Shown here in pieces: positions 36,741 to 45,904 of a DNA stretch of 64,000 bases (its first letter is position 1; each line of letters starts with the position of its first letter). The notes under the pieces were generated by a model. It did no database searches. It was not told the origin of the DNA and saw only the letters and a program-made list of their open reading frames with translations. The stretch is from positions 1-64,000 of the forward strand of contig CAZUGU010000007.1 of assembly GCA_964620485.1 (NCBI GenBank), given 5' to 3'. The position numbers were made by a program, and so were the translations under genes. The DNA comes from CAZTUH01 sp964620485 (GTDB taxonomy: Bacteria > Pseudomonadota > Gammaproteobacteria > Burkholderiales > Burkholderiaceae_B).

Positions 36741-38341
36741 TAGTGGCGAAAATGACGAATTCCAGTTGTAACCATTGTGATTCCATATTTATCAGCTAAT
36801 TTAATAATACTATTATCATTGATACTACCTCCCGGTTGTATGATGCAAATAGCACCAGCTTCAATTGCTACAGTTAAAGCATCGCAAAATGGAAAAAATC
36901 CATCAGAAGCTAAAACGGAATTCTTTAATGAAAATCCGGAATTTTTTGCTTTAAGATCAGCAAGTTTTGTAGAGTCCAAACGACTCATTTGGCCAGCACC
37001 AATACCTATTGTCATTCCATTTTTTACAAAAACAACAGCGTTTGATTTGGTATATTTAACTATGTTCCAGGCAAAGAGCATATCAGAAATTTCTTGTTCT
37101 ATAGGCTGACGCTTCGTTACTATCCTCATTTTATCTTGAGTTAAATTACTTGTATCATGTGTTTGAATTAACCAATTACCACCGATATATTTAATATCCA
37201 TAAAATTTTTATTCATATCTCGCATTTTCAAAACGCAAATATTCTTTTTTTTAGAAAAAATAGATAAAGCTGACTCAGAATAATCTGGAGCTACTAGAAT
37301 TTCTAAAAATTGTGTATTCATAATAGTTTGAGCAGTCAAAGAATCAATTTTTCTATTAAATGCAATAATACCACCAAATGCTGATTTTGGATCTGCTTTA
37401 AAAGCTTTTTGATAGGATTCAAGCACTGTTTTTCCAATTGAAGAACCACAAGGATTAGCATGTTTTACAATAACACAAGCAATTGAATTAATACTTTTGA
37501 CACATTCCCAAGCAGATTCAATATCAATAATATTATTGTAAGATAATTCTTTACCTTGCATCTGATAATAATCATTGATTAATCCATTTGAAGATTTAGA
37601 ATCAATATAGATTGCAGCCTTTTGATGTGGATTTTCTCCATAACGCAGCACTTTCTTTTGTTCAATTTGCAAAAATAAATTTTTAGGTAATTCTAAATCT
37701 GTAAGAGTGGAAGCATTTTGATTAGAAATTGAGGAATGATTTATTAGCTTGCTAAGATACGAAGATATAGCTGTATCATAAGCTGCTGTATACATATAAG
37801 CTTTAGCTGCTAATTTTAGTCGTAAAGAATGAGAGACTATGCCATATTTTTCAATATCTTCTAACACAAATGAATAATCAGCAGAATCAACAATTGCAGT
37901 AACTCCTCCAATATTCTGAGTACCATAATTTTTTGCAGCAGCTCTTAACATAGCTGTTCCACCTATATCAATTTTTTCAATTGCTTCATTTAATGAACAA
38001 TTTGGATCACTTATTTTTTCTACAAATGGATATAAATTTACTACCAAGATATCGATACATATAATATCTTGCTGGTTTATTTCATTTAGGTCATCTGAAT
38101 TATCTCTCCTAGCTAATAATCCCCCATAAATCTTATGATGTAAAGTTTTTACACGACCGTTGAGTATTTCTGGTGTATTAGTATAATCAGATATCTCTAT
38201 AACATCTAATCCTGACTTAGATAAAAAATTAGCAGTCCCTCTTGTAGCAAGCAAGCGTATACCATACGAAGCCAATTTCTTAGAAAAATCGACAATGTTA
38301 GTCTTATCAGATACGGAAATTAATGCAGATTTAATATTCAT
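36740..38341 (-). CDS. purH: Bifunctional AICAR formyltransferase / IMP cyclohydrolase
   Basis: Last two steps of purine synthesis to IMP. The start is placed at MNIKSALISVSDKT (38341), giving 533 aa, the family length; an upstream ATG would add 17 odd residues. N-terminal IMP cyclohydrolase domain with LLATRGTANFL and KTLHHKIYGGLL; C-terminal formyltransferase with RYGENPHQ, VKHANPCG (lysine-histidine active site) and SDGFFPFCDA. In Bordetella dusB and fis lie between ubiH and purH; only about 220 bases remain here. Confidence 0.95.
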   Translation of the reverse strand: MNIKSALISVSDKTNIVDFSKKLASYGIRLLATRGTANFLSKSGLDVIEISDYTNTPEILNGRVKTLHHKIYGGLLARRDNSDDLNEINQQDIICIDILVVNLYPFVEKISDPNCSLNEAIEKIDIGGTAMLRAAAKNYGTQNIGGVTAIVDSADYSFVLEDIEKYGIVSHSLRLKLAAKAYMYTAAYDTAISSYLSKLINHSSISNQNASTLTDLELPKNLFLQIEQKKVLRYGENPHQKAAIYIDSKSSNGLINDYYQMQGKELSYNNIIDIESAWECVKSINSIACVIVKHANPCGSSIGKTVLESYQKAFKADPKSAFGGIIAFNRKIDSLTAQTIMNTQFLEILVAPDYSESALSIFSKKKNICVLKMRDMNKNFMDIKYIGGNWLIQTHDTSNLTQDKMRIVTKRQPIEQEISDMLFAWNIVKYTKSNAVVFVKNGMTIGIGAGQMSRLDSTKLADLKAKNSGFSLKNSVLASDGFFPFCDALTVAIEAGAICIIQPGGSINDNSIIKLADKYGITMVTTGIRHFRH

Positions 38342-38564
38342 TTCATGTAATGTAATTAAAAATATAAAAAATAAATTTGATTCAAAGTTCAAAATTAAAA
38401 TAAAAAACGAAATTAGTATCTATATACATATAAATTATGAATTTAATTAATATTTCGATTTCACAATTTATATTTTATTAAGCAAAATTCATTATATCCT
38501 GAAAAATTCAGAGAATTTTTTATTTTTGTAAACTAATAATATACGATAGAGTGAGATCTTATAT

Positions 38565-39731
38565 TTAATTGGGTATCCCTTTTAAGAAAAAGCTAGCCAA
38601 GCGTTTTCTAAGAGGTTTTATTGAATTTATAGAAAATAATAAAAAACTAAAAACGTGCTTAATTAAAGGAAATTTGATAGAAGAAATAGTTGATAAAAAA
38701 TCAGTAAGTACAATTGTGACATAACGGTCTACATTACGTGATTTCGAAAAATTTTCCAGAAATATTGATGGATTTTGTTTAGGATTCAAAATCCACGGTT
38801 TTAGTGCTGTTGATAAAGCAATTGTATCTCTCAAAGCAAGGTTTAATCCTTGACCAGCTATTGGATGTAAAATCTGAGCTGCATTTCCAATAGAAACTAA
38901 TCGACCATTCACTAGATTGTTACGCACAATAAGTTCCAAAGGAAAAAGATAACGCGGAGATTGAACATCTAATTTTCCCATTAAATTACCGAATTTTTCA
39001 TTTAGAATGTTACAAAATACATGATTGTTCAAATTATTTAGTTTCTTAATATTAATTATGCTATTACACCAAATTAGAGAATATATATTATTTGCATGTG
39101 GGTGAGGCAATAATGCGATTGAACCTTCTGAAGTAAAACATTCCCAAGCAGAGTTTGGGCATGGATAACTGGCTTTTACATTGGTAACTAGAGCATACTG
39201 TTTATAATCTCTATAAAAATCTTTTGAACTAATTCCATTAGATTGAATTGCAATCTTACTTCGTAAATACTTATTGCCATATTGGATATATATCCATTCA
39301 TTATCCTGAGAATTTATCTCTGCTAGAGAATCATGAAATATAGTAACGCCTGATTTCATTACAGGTATTTTTAATAAAGTGCATAGATCTGAATATGTAA
39401 TTGAACTACCTAAATTAGGAATCTTAAAGTCTGAATCGCGTATTATACAACTACCCGATTGACCATATTGTGAAATATGAATGGATTTGATGTCCGAAGA
39501 TGGCTTTATATATATCTGTAAGGATTTTAATAAGGTTAAACTTCCATAATTTAAAGCAATTACACGAATATCAGGGATTGTTATATTCTTTTGCTCTAAT
39601 TCAACACTTGATCCTTCTAATATAGCTATTCGCTGCGGATTAGAAGAAATTCGTGATAGCAAAACAGCTAAAGTTTTCCCAACAGGTCCAGCTCCAAGTA
39701 TCGTGATATCAAAATCAGAATATATCATCAA
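38565..39731 (-). CDS. UbiH/UbiF-family FAD monooxygenase
   Basis: Flavoprotein hydroxylase probably acting in ubiquinone ring hydroxylation. 388 aa. N-terminal FAD site ILGAGPVGKTLAVLLSR (about 11-27) and the C-terminal GNAAQILHPIAGQGLNLALRD, which is the UbiH/COQ6 signature. The middle substrate domain is weakly conserved. Its place between pepP and purH is that of the UbiH-like gene of Bordetella. Which ring position it hydroxylates cannot be told from sequence. Confidence 0.85.
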   Translation of the reverse strand: MMIYSDFDITILGAGPVGKTLAVLLSRISSNPQRIAILEGSSVELEQKNITIPDIRVIALNYGSLTLLKSLQIYIKPSSDIKSIHISQYGQSGSCIIRDSDFKIPNLGSSITYSDLCTLLKIPVMKSGVTIFHDSLAEINSQDNEWIYIQYGNKYLRSKIAIQSNGISSKDFYRDYKQYALVTNVKASYPCPNSAWECFTSEGSIALLPHPHANNIYSLIWCNSIINIKKLNNLNNHVFCNILNEKFGNLMGKLDVQSPRYLFPLELIVRNNLVNGRLVSIGNAAQILHPIAGQGLNLALRDTIALSTALKPWILNPKQNPSIFLENFSKSRNVDRYVTIVLTDFLSTISSIKFPLIKHVFSFLLFSINSIKPLRKRLASFFLKGIPN

Positions 39732-39824
39732 GTAAATTAGCTTAAATATTAAAGAATTATTTTAGAGGAAATGGAAAGAAACCCAAGAATTATGATCATT
39801 CAAATATTATATTACGATATAATT

Positions 39825-41129
39825 TTAATTTAAATTTTGCATAAGCTTTTCAATTTCATCAGGATCCTTTGGAACATCCTCAGTTATGAGTTCATATCCT
39901 GTTTCATTAATTAAAATATCATCTTCTATCCGGATTCCTATATTCCAAAATCTTTCTGGTATATCTTCAGCAGGTCTAATATATAGACCTGGTTCAATAG
40001 CCATAATCATACCATTTTCAAGTTTCCTATTAGGATAATTGCCTACATCATGAACATCTAATCCTAACCAATGATTAGTTCTGTGAATATAAAATCTATT
40101 ATAATATCCTGATTCCATAATGTTATCTAAGTCTCCTCTTAGGATTCTTTCATCTAGTAAACCCTGTATGATTATTTTGATTGCAGATTCATGAATCAGA
40201 TCAAAAGTGCAACTAGGAGTTATTGCGTTAATGGCTGCAAATTGGGCAGCAAGGATTATATCATATAAAGCCCGTTGTGTAGGGCTGTAACGACCATTAA
40301 TTGGGAAAGTTCGGGTAATATCCGAAGCATAACTATTAAATTCACAACCTGCATCTATCAATACTAGATCCCCATCATTTAAAATAGATCGTCCTGTTTT
40401 ATGATGCATGGTGCATGAATTTTTTCCTGCTGCAACGATCGTATCATATGCCGTAGAAATGGCACCTAATCGATGTAATGTATACAATAATTCTGCTTCT
40501 AATTCATATTCATACATGCCAACGCGACAGGCTAAAATGGCATGTGTATGAGCAGTAGCTGAAATCTTAGCTGCTTTTCGTATTGTATTAATTTCGCTAA
40601 TATCTTTAATAACTCGCATTTCAGCTAATATTGGTTGAAGATCTTGCAAAGAAGTTGGTATATCTAGACCAACCCGATTTTGTTTTTTTGAAGCTGTAAT
40701 CCAATCGTAAAATTTGTTAAAATTTTCTCTATCAGAAACTAATTTTATATAAAGCGATTTTTGTCCTAACATTAGTACAGGTATTAATCTGTTAAGATCT
40801 TCAATTGGATATGCTTCATCAAAATTGAACAAATCCATTGCTTGACTAGGATTGTAACTTGGTCCTTCCCATACCTCTTCAAAAGAATTTATTTCGCGAC
40901 AGAATAAAAAAGAACGATTATTTTTTCCAGCAATTAAAACTAAACAAGATTCTGGATCTACAAATCCGGTTAGATAATAAAAATCACTGTCATGTCGATA
41001 TGGATAATATATATCTTTATTACGTAATTTTCTAGGCGCATTTGGAATAATAGCAATACCACCACCCTTTTCATTCATATACTTAAGTAATCTAGATCTA
41101 CGCTTAACAAATGGAATGATATTAAACAT
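39825..41129 (-). CDS. pepP: Xaa-Pro aminopeptidase
   Basis: Metallopeptidase releasing N-terminal residues before proline. 434 aa. The C-terminal pita-bread fold carries the five dimetal ligands: LVLIDAGCEFNSYASDITRTF (two Asp), HWLGLDVHDVG (His), MAIEPGLYI (Glu) and GIRIEDDILI (Glu). The N-terminal domain has the typical YYLTGFVDPES. It is followed on the same strand by the ubiH-like gene. Confidence 0.94.
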   Translation of the reverse strand: MFNIIPFVKRRSRLLKYMNEKGGGIAIIPNAPRKLRNKDIYYPYRHDSDFYYLTGFVDPESCLVLIAGKNNRSFLFCREINSFEEVWEGPSYNPSQAMDLFNFDEAYPIEDLNRLIPVLMLGQKSLYIKLVSDRENFNKFYDWITASKKQNRVGLDIPTSLQDLQPILAEMRVIKDISEINTIRKAAKISATAHTHAILACRVGMYEYELEAELLYTLHRLGAISTAYDTIVAAGKNSCTMHHKTGRSILNDGDLVLIDAGCEFNSYASDITRTFPINGRYSPTQRALYDIILAAQFAAINAITPSCTFDLIHESAIKIIIQGLLDERILRGDLDNIMESGYYNRFYIHRTNHWLGLDVHDVGNYPNRKLENGMIMAIEPGLYIRPAEDIPERFWNIGIRIEDDILINETGYELITEDVPKDPDEIEKLMQNLN

Positions 41130-41135
41130 ATAAAT

Positions 41136-41330
41136 TTATTTATTTTTTAAAAAAAATACTGTTCCGCAATATGGACACTTTGCTAATCCCATATGATTAA
41201 TCTCTAAGAATACGCGGGGATGTAAGTTCCATATCGGAAATTTGATATCAGGACAAAACAATGGTAAATCCCCTGTATTAACCTCTATTGGTCTGTTCAG
41301 ATTGTTACTTTTTTGAAAAAAAGATGTCAT
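41136..41330 (-). CDS. Small zinc-finger domain protein (CHCC type)
   Basis: 64 aa. Contains LFCPDIKFPIWNLHPRVFLEI and CPYCGTVFFL, the Cys-His-Cys-Cys pattern of the short proteins related to the mitochondrial complex I zinc subunit (NDUFS6-like). Its role in bacteria is not established; in Burkholderiales it is found near pepP. It ends 6 bases before the pepP start, so the two are likely co-transcribed. Confidence 0.82.
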   Translation of the reverse strand: MTSFFQKSNNLNRPIEVNTGDLPLFCPDIKFPIWNLHPRVFLEINHMGLAKCPYCGTVFFLKNK

Positions 41331-41416
41331 AACAATTAATTTTTTAATTTATTAAAAAGTTTAAAAGTGTTTGAGGTTAATTATGATCTTAATCATAAGA
41401 TGATATAATCAATCTA

Positions 41417-41531
41417 ATCAACAGGGTTCCCGGGTATGGAAGTTTTATCAAGGATTTATTTTCAAATAAATCCTTGATAAAATTAAATTAGATTATTTAA
41501 TAAATATCCTATATCCGGGAGCCCTGTTGAT
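41417..41531. repeat. Nested inverted repeats at the 3' end of the thioredoxin-like gene
   Basis: Outer pair: ATCAACAGGGTTCCCGGGTAT (41417-41437) with its near-complement at 41511-41531, about 21 bp with two wobble pairs, the right arm being coding. Inner pair: 19-bp perfect arms 41443-41461 and 41464-41482 (core ATCAAGGATTTATT) with a 2-base spacer. Together they form one long stem-loop just after the stop codon and may act as a terminator. Confidence 0.8.
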
Positions 41532-41860
41532 ATCATTGGGCTATTTTGATTAAAACTTTCTAAAAGACGCTTCAGGTAAAATATTTTTGGAGTTATTGGA
41601 CCAAAAAAAACAGTTTTTTCTTTTATTTGTATTAATATCGTTGGAAAATTATCAATATCTTCCTCACCAAGAAGTTCTGGTTGTTGTTCAATATCTATCC
41701 AGTAGAAAGAATATTGAATAATATTTTTTGCTAGATTTATAAATTTAGAATGATATTCCCGGCAGATATTACACCACATTGCACAATAACAGATTATTAA
41801 ACAATCTGTTATTGTGCAATGTGGTGTAATATCTGCCGGGTTAGAAAGTTTTTTGTACAT
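41483..41860 (-). CDS. Thioredoxin-like protein with altered N-terminus
   Basis: 125 aa, cytoplasmic by prediction as no signal is seen. The redox site is CAMWCNICREYH (about 26-37), WCxxC as in a thioredoxin-fold family of Burkholderiales, and the cis-proline region appears as NFPTILIQ (about 75-82). Residues 7-20 (NPADITPHCTITDC) are encoded by a perfect inverted copy of the DNA that encodes residues 22-34 (IICYCAMWCNICR). The second copy is the conserved one, so the original N-terminus seems to have been overwritten. The frame stays open. Function of the altered protein is uncertain. Confidence 0.75.
   Translation of the reverse strand: MYKKLSNPADITPHCTITDCLIICYCAMWCNICREYHSKFINLAKNIIQYSFYWIDIEQQPELLGEEDIDNFPTILIQIKEKTVFFGPITPKIFYLKRLLESFNQNSPMISTGLPDIGYLLNNLI
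41758..41840. repeat. 38-bp perfect inverted repeat inside a coding region
   Basis: Arms 41758-41795 and 41803-41840 are exact complements (arm starts CCCGGCAGATATTACACC) with a 7-base loop ATTAAAC. It is the longest hairpin of the window and lies fully within the thioredoxin-like gene. Confidence 0.95.
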
Positions 41861-41966
41861 GATAATAGAATATTCAAATTATAGTTATAGGAAAGTAATT
41901 AAAAAAAACAAACTTAAATCTATAGTGCCATAATTATGCAAAAAATACATATTTGCTTAAATGATG

Positions 41967-43046
41967 TTACATCAATTGATGTTTATGTAATTTATAATGC
42001 TGATTCAATTCATGAATGCATTCACTGATTAAAATAGGTCCTCTATATATAAGACCAGTATAGAGTTGAACAGCTTTAGCACCTGCTGATATCATCGCTT
42101 TTGCATGCTGGCTAGAAGTAATTCCACCAGATCCAATAATTGTCATATTTTTGTCCAATTTTTCTCTTAAGCGATCAATCACAGAAAGGGATAACTCATG
42201 AAGTGGCATACCTGACAATCCGCCAACTTGATTAGCGTTTTTTAGTTTTTCAACATATTTGCGTGATATTGTTGTATTGGTCGCAATAACACCTTCTATA
42301 TCATATTTAGGCAATATTTGTGCTAGAAAGTCTATCTGTTCATAATCTAAATCTGGGGAAATTTTAACAGCTATAGGAACCTTTTTTTGATATTTATCTT
42401 CTAAAGCTTGACGCTCTTTTTTTATTTGAGACAGCAAAAAATCTAATTTATCTTTATTTTGCAGTGTCCGAAGGTTTGGCGTATTAGGTGAAGAAATATT
42501 GATTGTTATATAATCTGCATGAACATATACATTGGTCAAACCAACGATATAATCGTTAACTGCATACTCAATAGGAGTATCAAAATTTTTTCCAATATTT
42601 AATCCTAAAATACCACCTTTTTTTCTATATATTGAACTACTTTTTATATTTGAAATAAATTTTTTTAATCCTTTATTATTAAATCCTAAACGATTAATAA
42701 TACCTTGAGCCTCAGGTAACCGAAAGAGACGTGGTTTGGCATTGCCGATTTGTGCACGTGGTGTAACAGTTCCAGCTTCTATAAAGCCGAATCCCAGATT
42801 ACCTAATGCATCAATATAAGATCCATTTTTATCGAATCCTGCAGCTAATCCTATTGGATTTTTTATCTGCAAACCCATAATGTCAATATCATTATTGTAT
42901 AATGTATTATTAGATACTAATGCACGAGTAAATTGACAGTTATACATTCCTTTTAGAGAATGTAAGGCCATCTTATGGGATACTTCTGGATCAATCAGAA
43001 AAAAAGCTTCTCTTAAGAATGGATATAAACAAAAAATAGTTGACAT
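41967..43046 (-). CDS. pyrD: Dihydroorotate dehydrogenase (quinone)
   Basis: Oxidises dihydroorotate to orotate using membrane quinone; class 2 enzyme at the inner membrane. 359 aa. N-terminal helical membrane-associated part (about 1-45), FMN barrel with GLAAGFDKNG (about 63-72), GFIEAGTVTPRAQ, NISSPNTPNLR, and IATNTTISR. The C-terminal phosphate site IGSGGITSSQHA is present. It stands alone between the thioredoxin-like gene and tRNA-Cys. Confidence 0.95.
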   Translation of the reverse strand: MSTIFCLYPFLREAFFLIDPEVSHKMALHSLKGMYNCQFTRALVSNNTLYNNDIDIMGLQIKNPIGLAAGFDKNGSYIDALGNLGFGFIEAGTVTPRAQIGNAKPRLFRLPEAQGIINRLGFNNKGLKKFISNIKSSSIYRKKGGILGLNIGKNFDTPIEYAVNDYIVGLTNVYVHADYITINISSPNTPNLRTLQNKDKLDFLLSQIKKERQALEDKYQKKVPIAVKISPDLDYEQIDFLAQILPKYDIEGVIATNTTISRKYVEKLKNANQVGGLSGMPLHELSLSVIDRLREKLDKNMTIIGSGGITSSQHAKAMISAGAKAVQLYTGLIYRGPILISECIHELNQHYKLHKHQLM

Positions 43047-43304
43047 AACTTTAAACTATCATATAAAAATAATTTATTAGATTTTTCCAAAGAATTATAT
43101 TCTAAAATAGAAAAGTATCTAATATTTTTTCATAAATCGAAGAATATATTTTGTAATTATTTAAAATAAGTTAAAAGATAAAAAGTCAAAATTTTTAATA
43201 TTAAAATAAAATTCGAAACAAAAAACTTATAGCTTTCATATTTTAATAAAAAATTATTGCTATTATAGTATGTGATTATGTAATACTTGAATCTTGATAA
43301 TCTT

Positions 43305-43378
43305 TGGAGGCGCAAGCCGGAATTGAACCGACGTATTCGGATTTGCAGTCCGCTGCATGACCACTCTGCTATTGCGCC
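43305..43378 (-). tRNA. tRNA-Cys (anticodon GCA)
   Basis: Minus strand: acceptor GGCGCAA/TTGCGCC, anticodon loop with GCA, T-loop GTTCAATTC, discriminator T and encoded CCA. Follows tRNA-Gly on the same strand, as in relatives. Confidence 0.97.
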
Positions 43379-43497
43379 GCATGAAATAAATTTCTTAATC
43401 TAATATAATTTGGAAATAAGACGTTATCAATAAAAAATCTTGATTAAAAAATTTAATTATTTGCAAATATAATTTATAAAAAACATGATATCTAAAA

Positions 43498-43573
43498 TGG
43501 AGCGGGAAACGAGTCTCGAACTCGCGACCTCAACCTTGGCAAGGTTGCGCTCTACCAACTGAGCTATTCCCGC
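43498..43573 (-). tRNA. tRNA-Gly (anticodon GCC)
   Basis: Minus strand: acceptor GCGGGAA/TTCCCGC, anticodon stem CAACC/GGTTG with loop TTGCCAA, T-loop GTTCGAGAC, discriminator T and encoded CCA. Confidence 0.97.
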
Positions 43574-44167
43574 AGATAATTTAGAATAAATTCTTAACAG
43601 TGGCTCTAATAATTTATCTAATAAAAATCATTATATCACTATAACACATGGTTTATTTTTTACAAAAATAAAATGATTATCTTAGCCTTAATAAGAATAT
43701 AAGAATCTATTTCTATAGTTTATATTGAATTTTAAACTTAAAATTTTTTATTCTAATATAAAAGAAAAAGGAAATTCTAGTATGAAATAATTAAATAGAA
43801 AAGAAATATTGTTCAAATTATATTGAAAATATAGTAATAATTTGTTAAGGCAAATAGATTTATCAAATAAATATTCATTATTTGATTATTTTAAGATGAT
43901 ATTTTTGTATAAATATTCAAATTATTAAAATCAGAATTAAATTTAACTGATTAATATATCCATATAGATTGAAAGAATTCAAATGATTTTGTTTTTATAA
44001 TTAAAATCAGTAAATCTGTTTAGTATAATAATTTTAAGATTATGAAAACTTTTCTGTTTTCCAAAAAAATTATTAATTAATCAAATCTTAACAAAAATCA
44101 ATTAAATTTATAAATCAAAATTAATTATACAAATCTTAGTTAATTATACAAACCTTTTAATTTTAAT
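43574..44167. other. Gene-poor stretch between tRNA-Gly and dapB
   Basis: 594 bases, extremely AT-rich. No frame, hairpin or relic that I can support. Confidence 0.6.
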
Positions 44168-44962
44168 TTATAAATTAAGTACTGCTTGCATATCATATAT
44201 TCCATTTGTTTTATCATTTAAAAAGAAAGCAGCTCTTATAGAACCTTCAGCATATGTGGATCGATTATTGGAATAATGTGTAATTTCAATCTGTTCACCG
44301 GTTCCAAAAAAATAAACTGTATGCTTTCCAATTGAATCACCACCACGTATAATCGAAAAACCGATTGTTTCAGGTTTTCTTTTTCCTATGTTTCCATATC
44401 GTTCCCAAGTAGCAACATCAGCTAAAGATAAATTTCTGGCCGACGCAATAATCCTTCCTATTTCTAATGCTGTACCAGAAGGTGCATCAATTTTATTTCT
44501 ATGATGTGATTCTGATATTTCAACATCATATTCAGATCCTAACATTTTGGATGCTATGTCTATCAATTTAAAAAACGCATTTACTCCAATACTCATATTA
44601 GGAGCAAAAACAATTGCTATTTTTTTTGAAGTAGCATTAATGATGTTTCTATCATTTTTACTAAAACCAGTAGTACCAATAACGATATTTGTGTTGTGTC
44701 TAACACAAGCATCTAAATGCTTTAAAGTGCCATCAGGATGAGTAAAATCAATAAGACAATCAGCCATTGCAAGAGAATTTAAATCATCTGTAGTTATAAT
44801 GCCTGTATTTCTACCAAAATAATAACCTGCATCTTTTCCAATTAATGGACTTTCAGATTGATCCAATGCTACGCTAAATTCTAATGGGAAATTACTTTTT
44901 AAGATAGTTTGAACAAGTATTTGACCCATGCGGCCACTAATGCCTGCAATAGCTATGCGCAT
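44168..44962 (-). CDS. dapB: 4-hydroxy-tetrahydrodipicolinate reductase
   Basis: Second step of the DAP/lysine branch, after DapA. 264 aa. NAD(P) site IAGISGRMGQILV (residues 4-16), catalytic HHRNKIDAPSGTAL (about 156-169; the lysine and histidine are in place), and the closing GSIRAAFFLNDKTNGIYDM. bamE lies upstream on the same strand. Confidence 0.96.
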   Translation of the reverse strand: MRIAIAGISGRMGQILVQTILKSNFPLEFSVALDQSESPLIGKDAGYYFGRNTGIITTDDLNSLAMADCLIDFTHPDGTLKHLDACVRHNTNIVIGTTGFSKNDRNIINATSKKIAIVFAPNMSIGVNAFFKLIDIASKMLGSEYDVEISESHHRNKIDAPSGTALEIGRIIASARNLSLADVATWERYGNIGKRKPETIGFSIIRGGDSIGKHTVYFFGTGEQIEITHYSNNRSTYAEGSIRAAFFLNDKTNGIYDMQAVLNL

Positions 44963-45153
44963 AAAAATTTATCCTTTTGTATTTAAGCGATTCTAATTTG
45001 AATTAACTTTGTTTAAAATTTTAACTATTTAACTAAATTACCAATTTAATTTATTTTTTATATCGTATTGTCAAAATAATAGAAATCAAAATAAATTTTG
45101 ATCTTAACCAGTTTCTAATTCTAATTCTAATTCTTAATTATTATAATTCACAA

Positions 45154-45465
45154 TTATGAATGAAAATCTTCTGACCATCGAATAAGTTGATCATTATCGA
45201 ACCAAACAGTAAAATTTTGTTTTTTTATAACTCCATTTGAAGATTTAAAATAATAAGGATAATCCCATCGATTCATTTGAAAAGATAATATTGGACTACC
45301 CAATATAAATCGAACCTGTTCACGCGTCATTTCTGGTCGTAAAAGTAAGATTTGTTTCCTTGTAATCCAATTGCCCTGTTGAATTTCTTTATGACAAGCC
45401 AATTGCCACTTTTGTGGAAAACAACTTGTTAAAATTAATAAGATACCAAAAATAGAAATTTTCAT
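45154..45465 (-). CDS. bamE: Outer membrane assembly lipoprotein BamE
   Basis: Small lipoprotein of the BAM complex. 103 aa. Signal peptide with a proper lipobox LTSC (cysteine at about residue 15), then the family core LRPEMTREQVRFILGSP (about 43-59) and DQLIRWSEDF at the end. bamE before dapB with a divergent fur is the Burkholderiales order; the fur place holds only a relic. With bamD (28148) at least two BAM lipoproteins are kept. Confidence 0.92.
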   Translation of the reverse strand: MKISIFGILLILTSCFPQKWQLACHKEIQQGNWITRKQILLLRPEMTREQVRFILGSPILSFQMNRWDYPYYFKSSNGVIKKQNFTVWFDNDQLIRWSEDFHS

Positions 45466-45527
45466 TTGTTATCAAAATAAATAATAAAAAAACACAAATC
45501 CACTATCCTACTTTTAATTTAATAAAT

Positions 45528-45871
45528 AAAAGGTATAGATTTAAAATATTAGAACATTCGAATTTAATAATATTCAAATTAAGTAAATAATATTCAAATT
45601 AAGTATTTAAGTATTAAAATTGTTATCGTCCTTTTCAGAAAATAAAGTTATGAGATTTCATCATAAATTTATAAAATATAATATACAATTTTGTATGTAT
45701 AACTATTCGAGATTAACTTTCATTAATATGAATCTATTTTTCACAATATATGATTTTTCTAAATCTTATCAGTTATCAAAAAGTTTTATATACACTATTG
45801 ATGATAGTATTTTACAAATGAAATTGCATAGGCCTCTTTATAACACTTTTTATGTTAATTTTAACTTTTAA
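45528..45871 (+). pseudogene. fur: Probable fur (ferric uptake regulator) relic
   Basis: Divergent from bamE, where relatives have fur. Near 45530 one frame reads RYRFKILEHSN, like the Fur helix LPRLKILEIFQ. A 20-bp tandem duplication follows (45566-45605). Then an open stretch of 83 codons (45620-45871, with a TTG but no ATG at its head) reads SSFSENKVMRFHH, like the Fur NFESGKAVFEL...HHDH segment, and further on KSFIYTIDDSIL, like GF-I-DHSL. The zinc-binding HHDH and CxxC motifs are not intact. Similarity is modest, so this rests partly on synteny. Confidence 0.45.
45566..45605 (+). repeat. 20-bp perfect tandem duplication
   Basis: Unit AATAATATTCAAATTAAGTA occurs twice back to back inside the fur relic. 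Confidence 0.9.
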
Positions 45872-45874
45872 CTT

Positions 45875-45904
45875 ATATTAATAACTTAGATAAGTTATTA
45901 ATAT
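45875..45904 (+). terminator. Hairpin after the fur relic
   Basis: 14-bp perfect arms (ATATTAATAACTTA and complement) with a 2-base spacer, then a T-rich tract (TTCTTCTATTTTT). It probably was the fur terminator. Confidence 0.55.

Noticed and set aside
45113..45134. TTCTAA repeated about three times downstream of bamE
   Set aside because: Simple short-sequence slippage; no sign of function.
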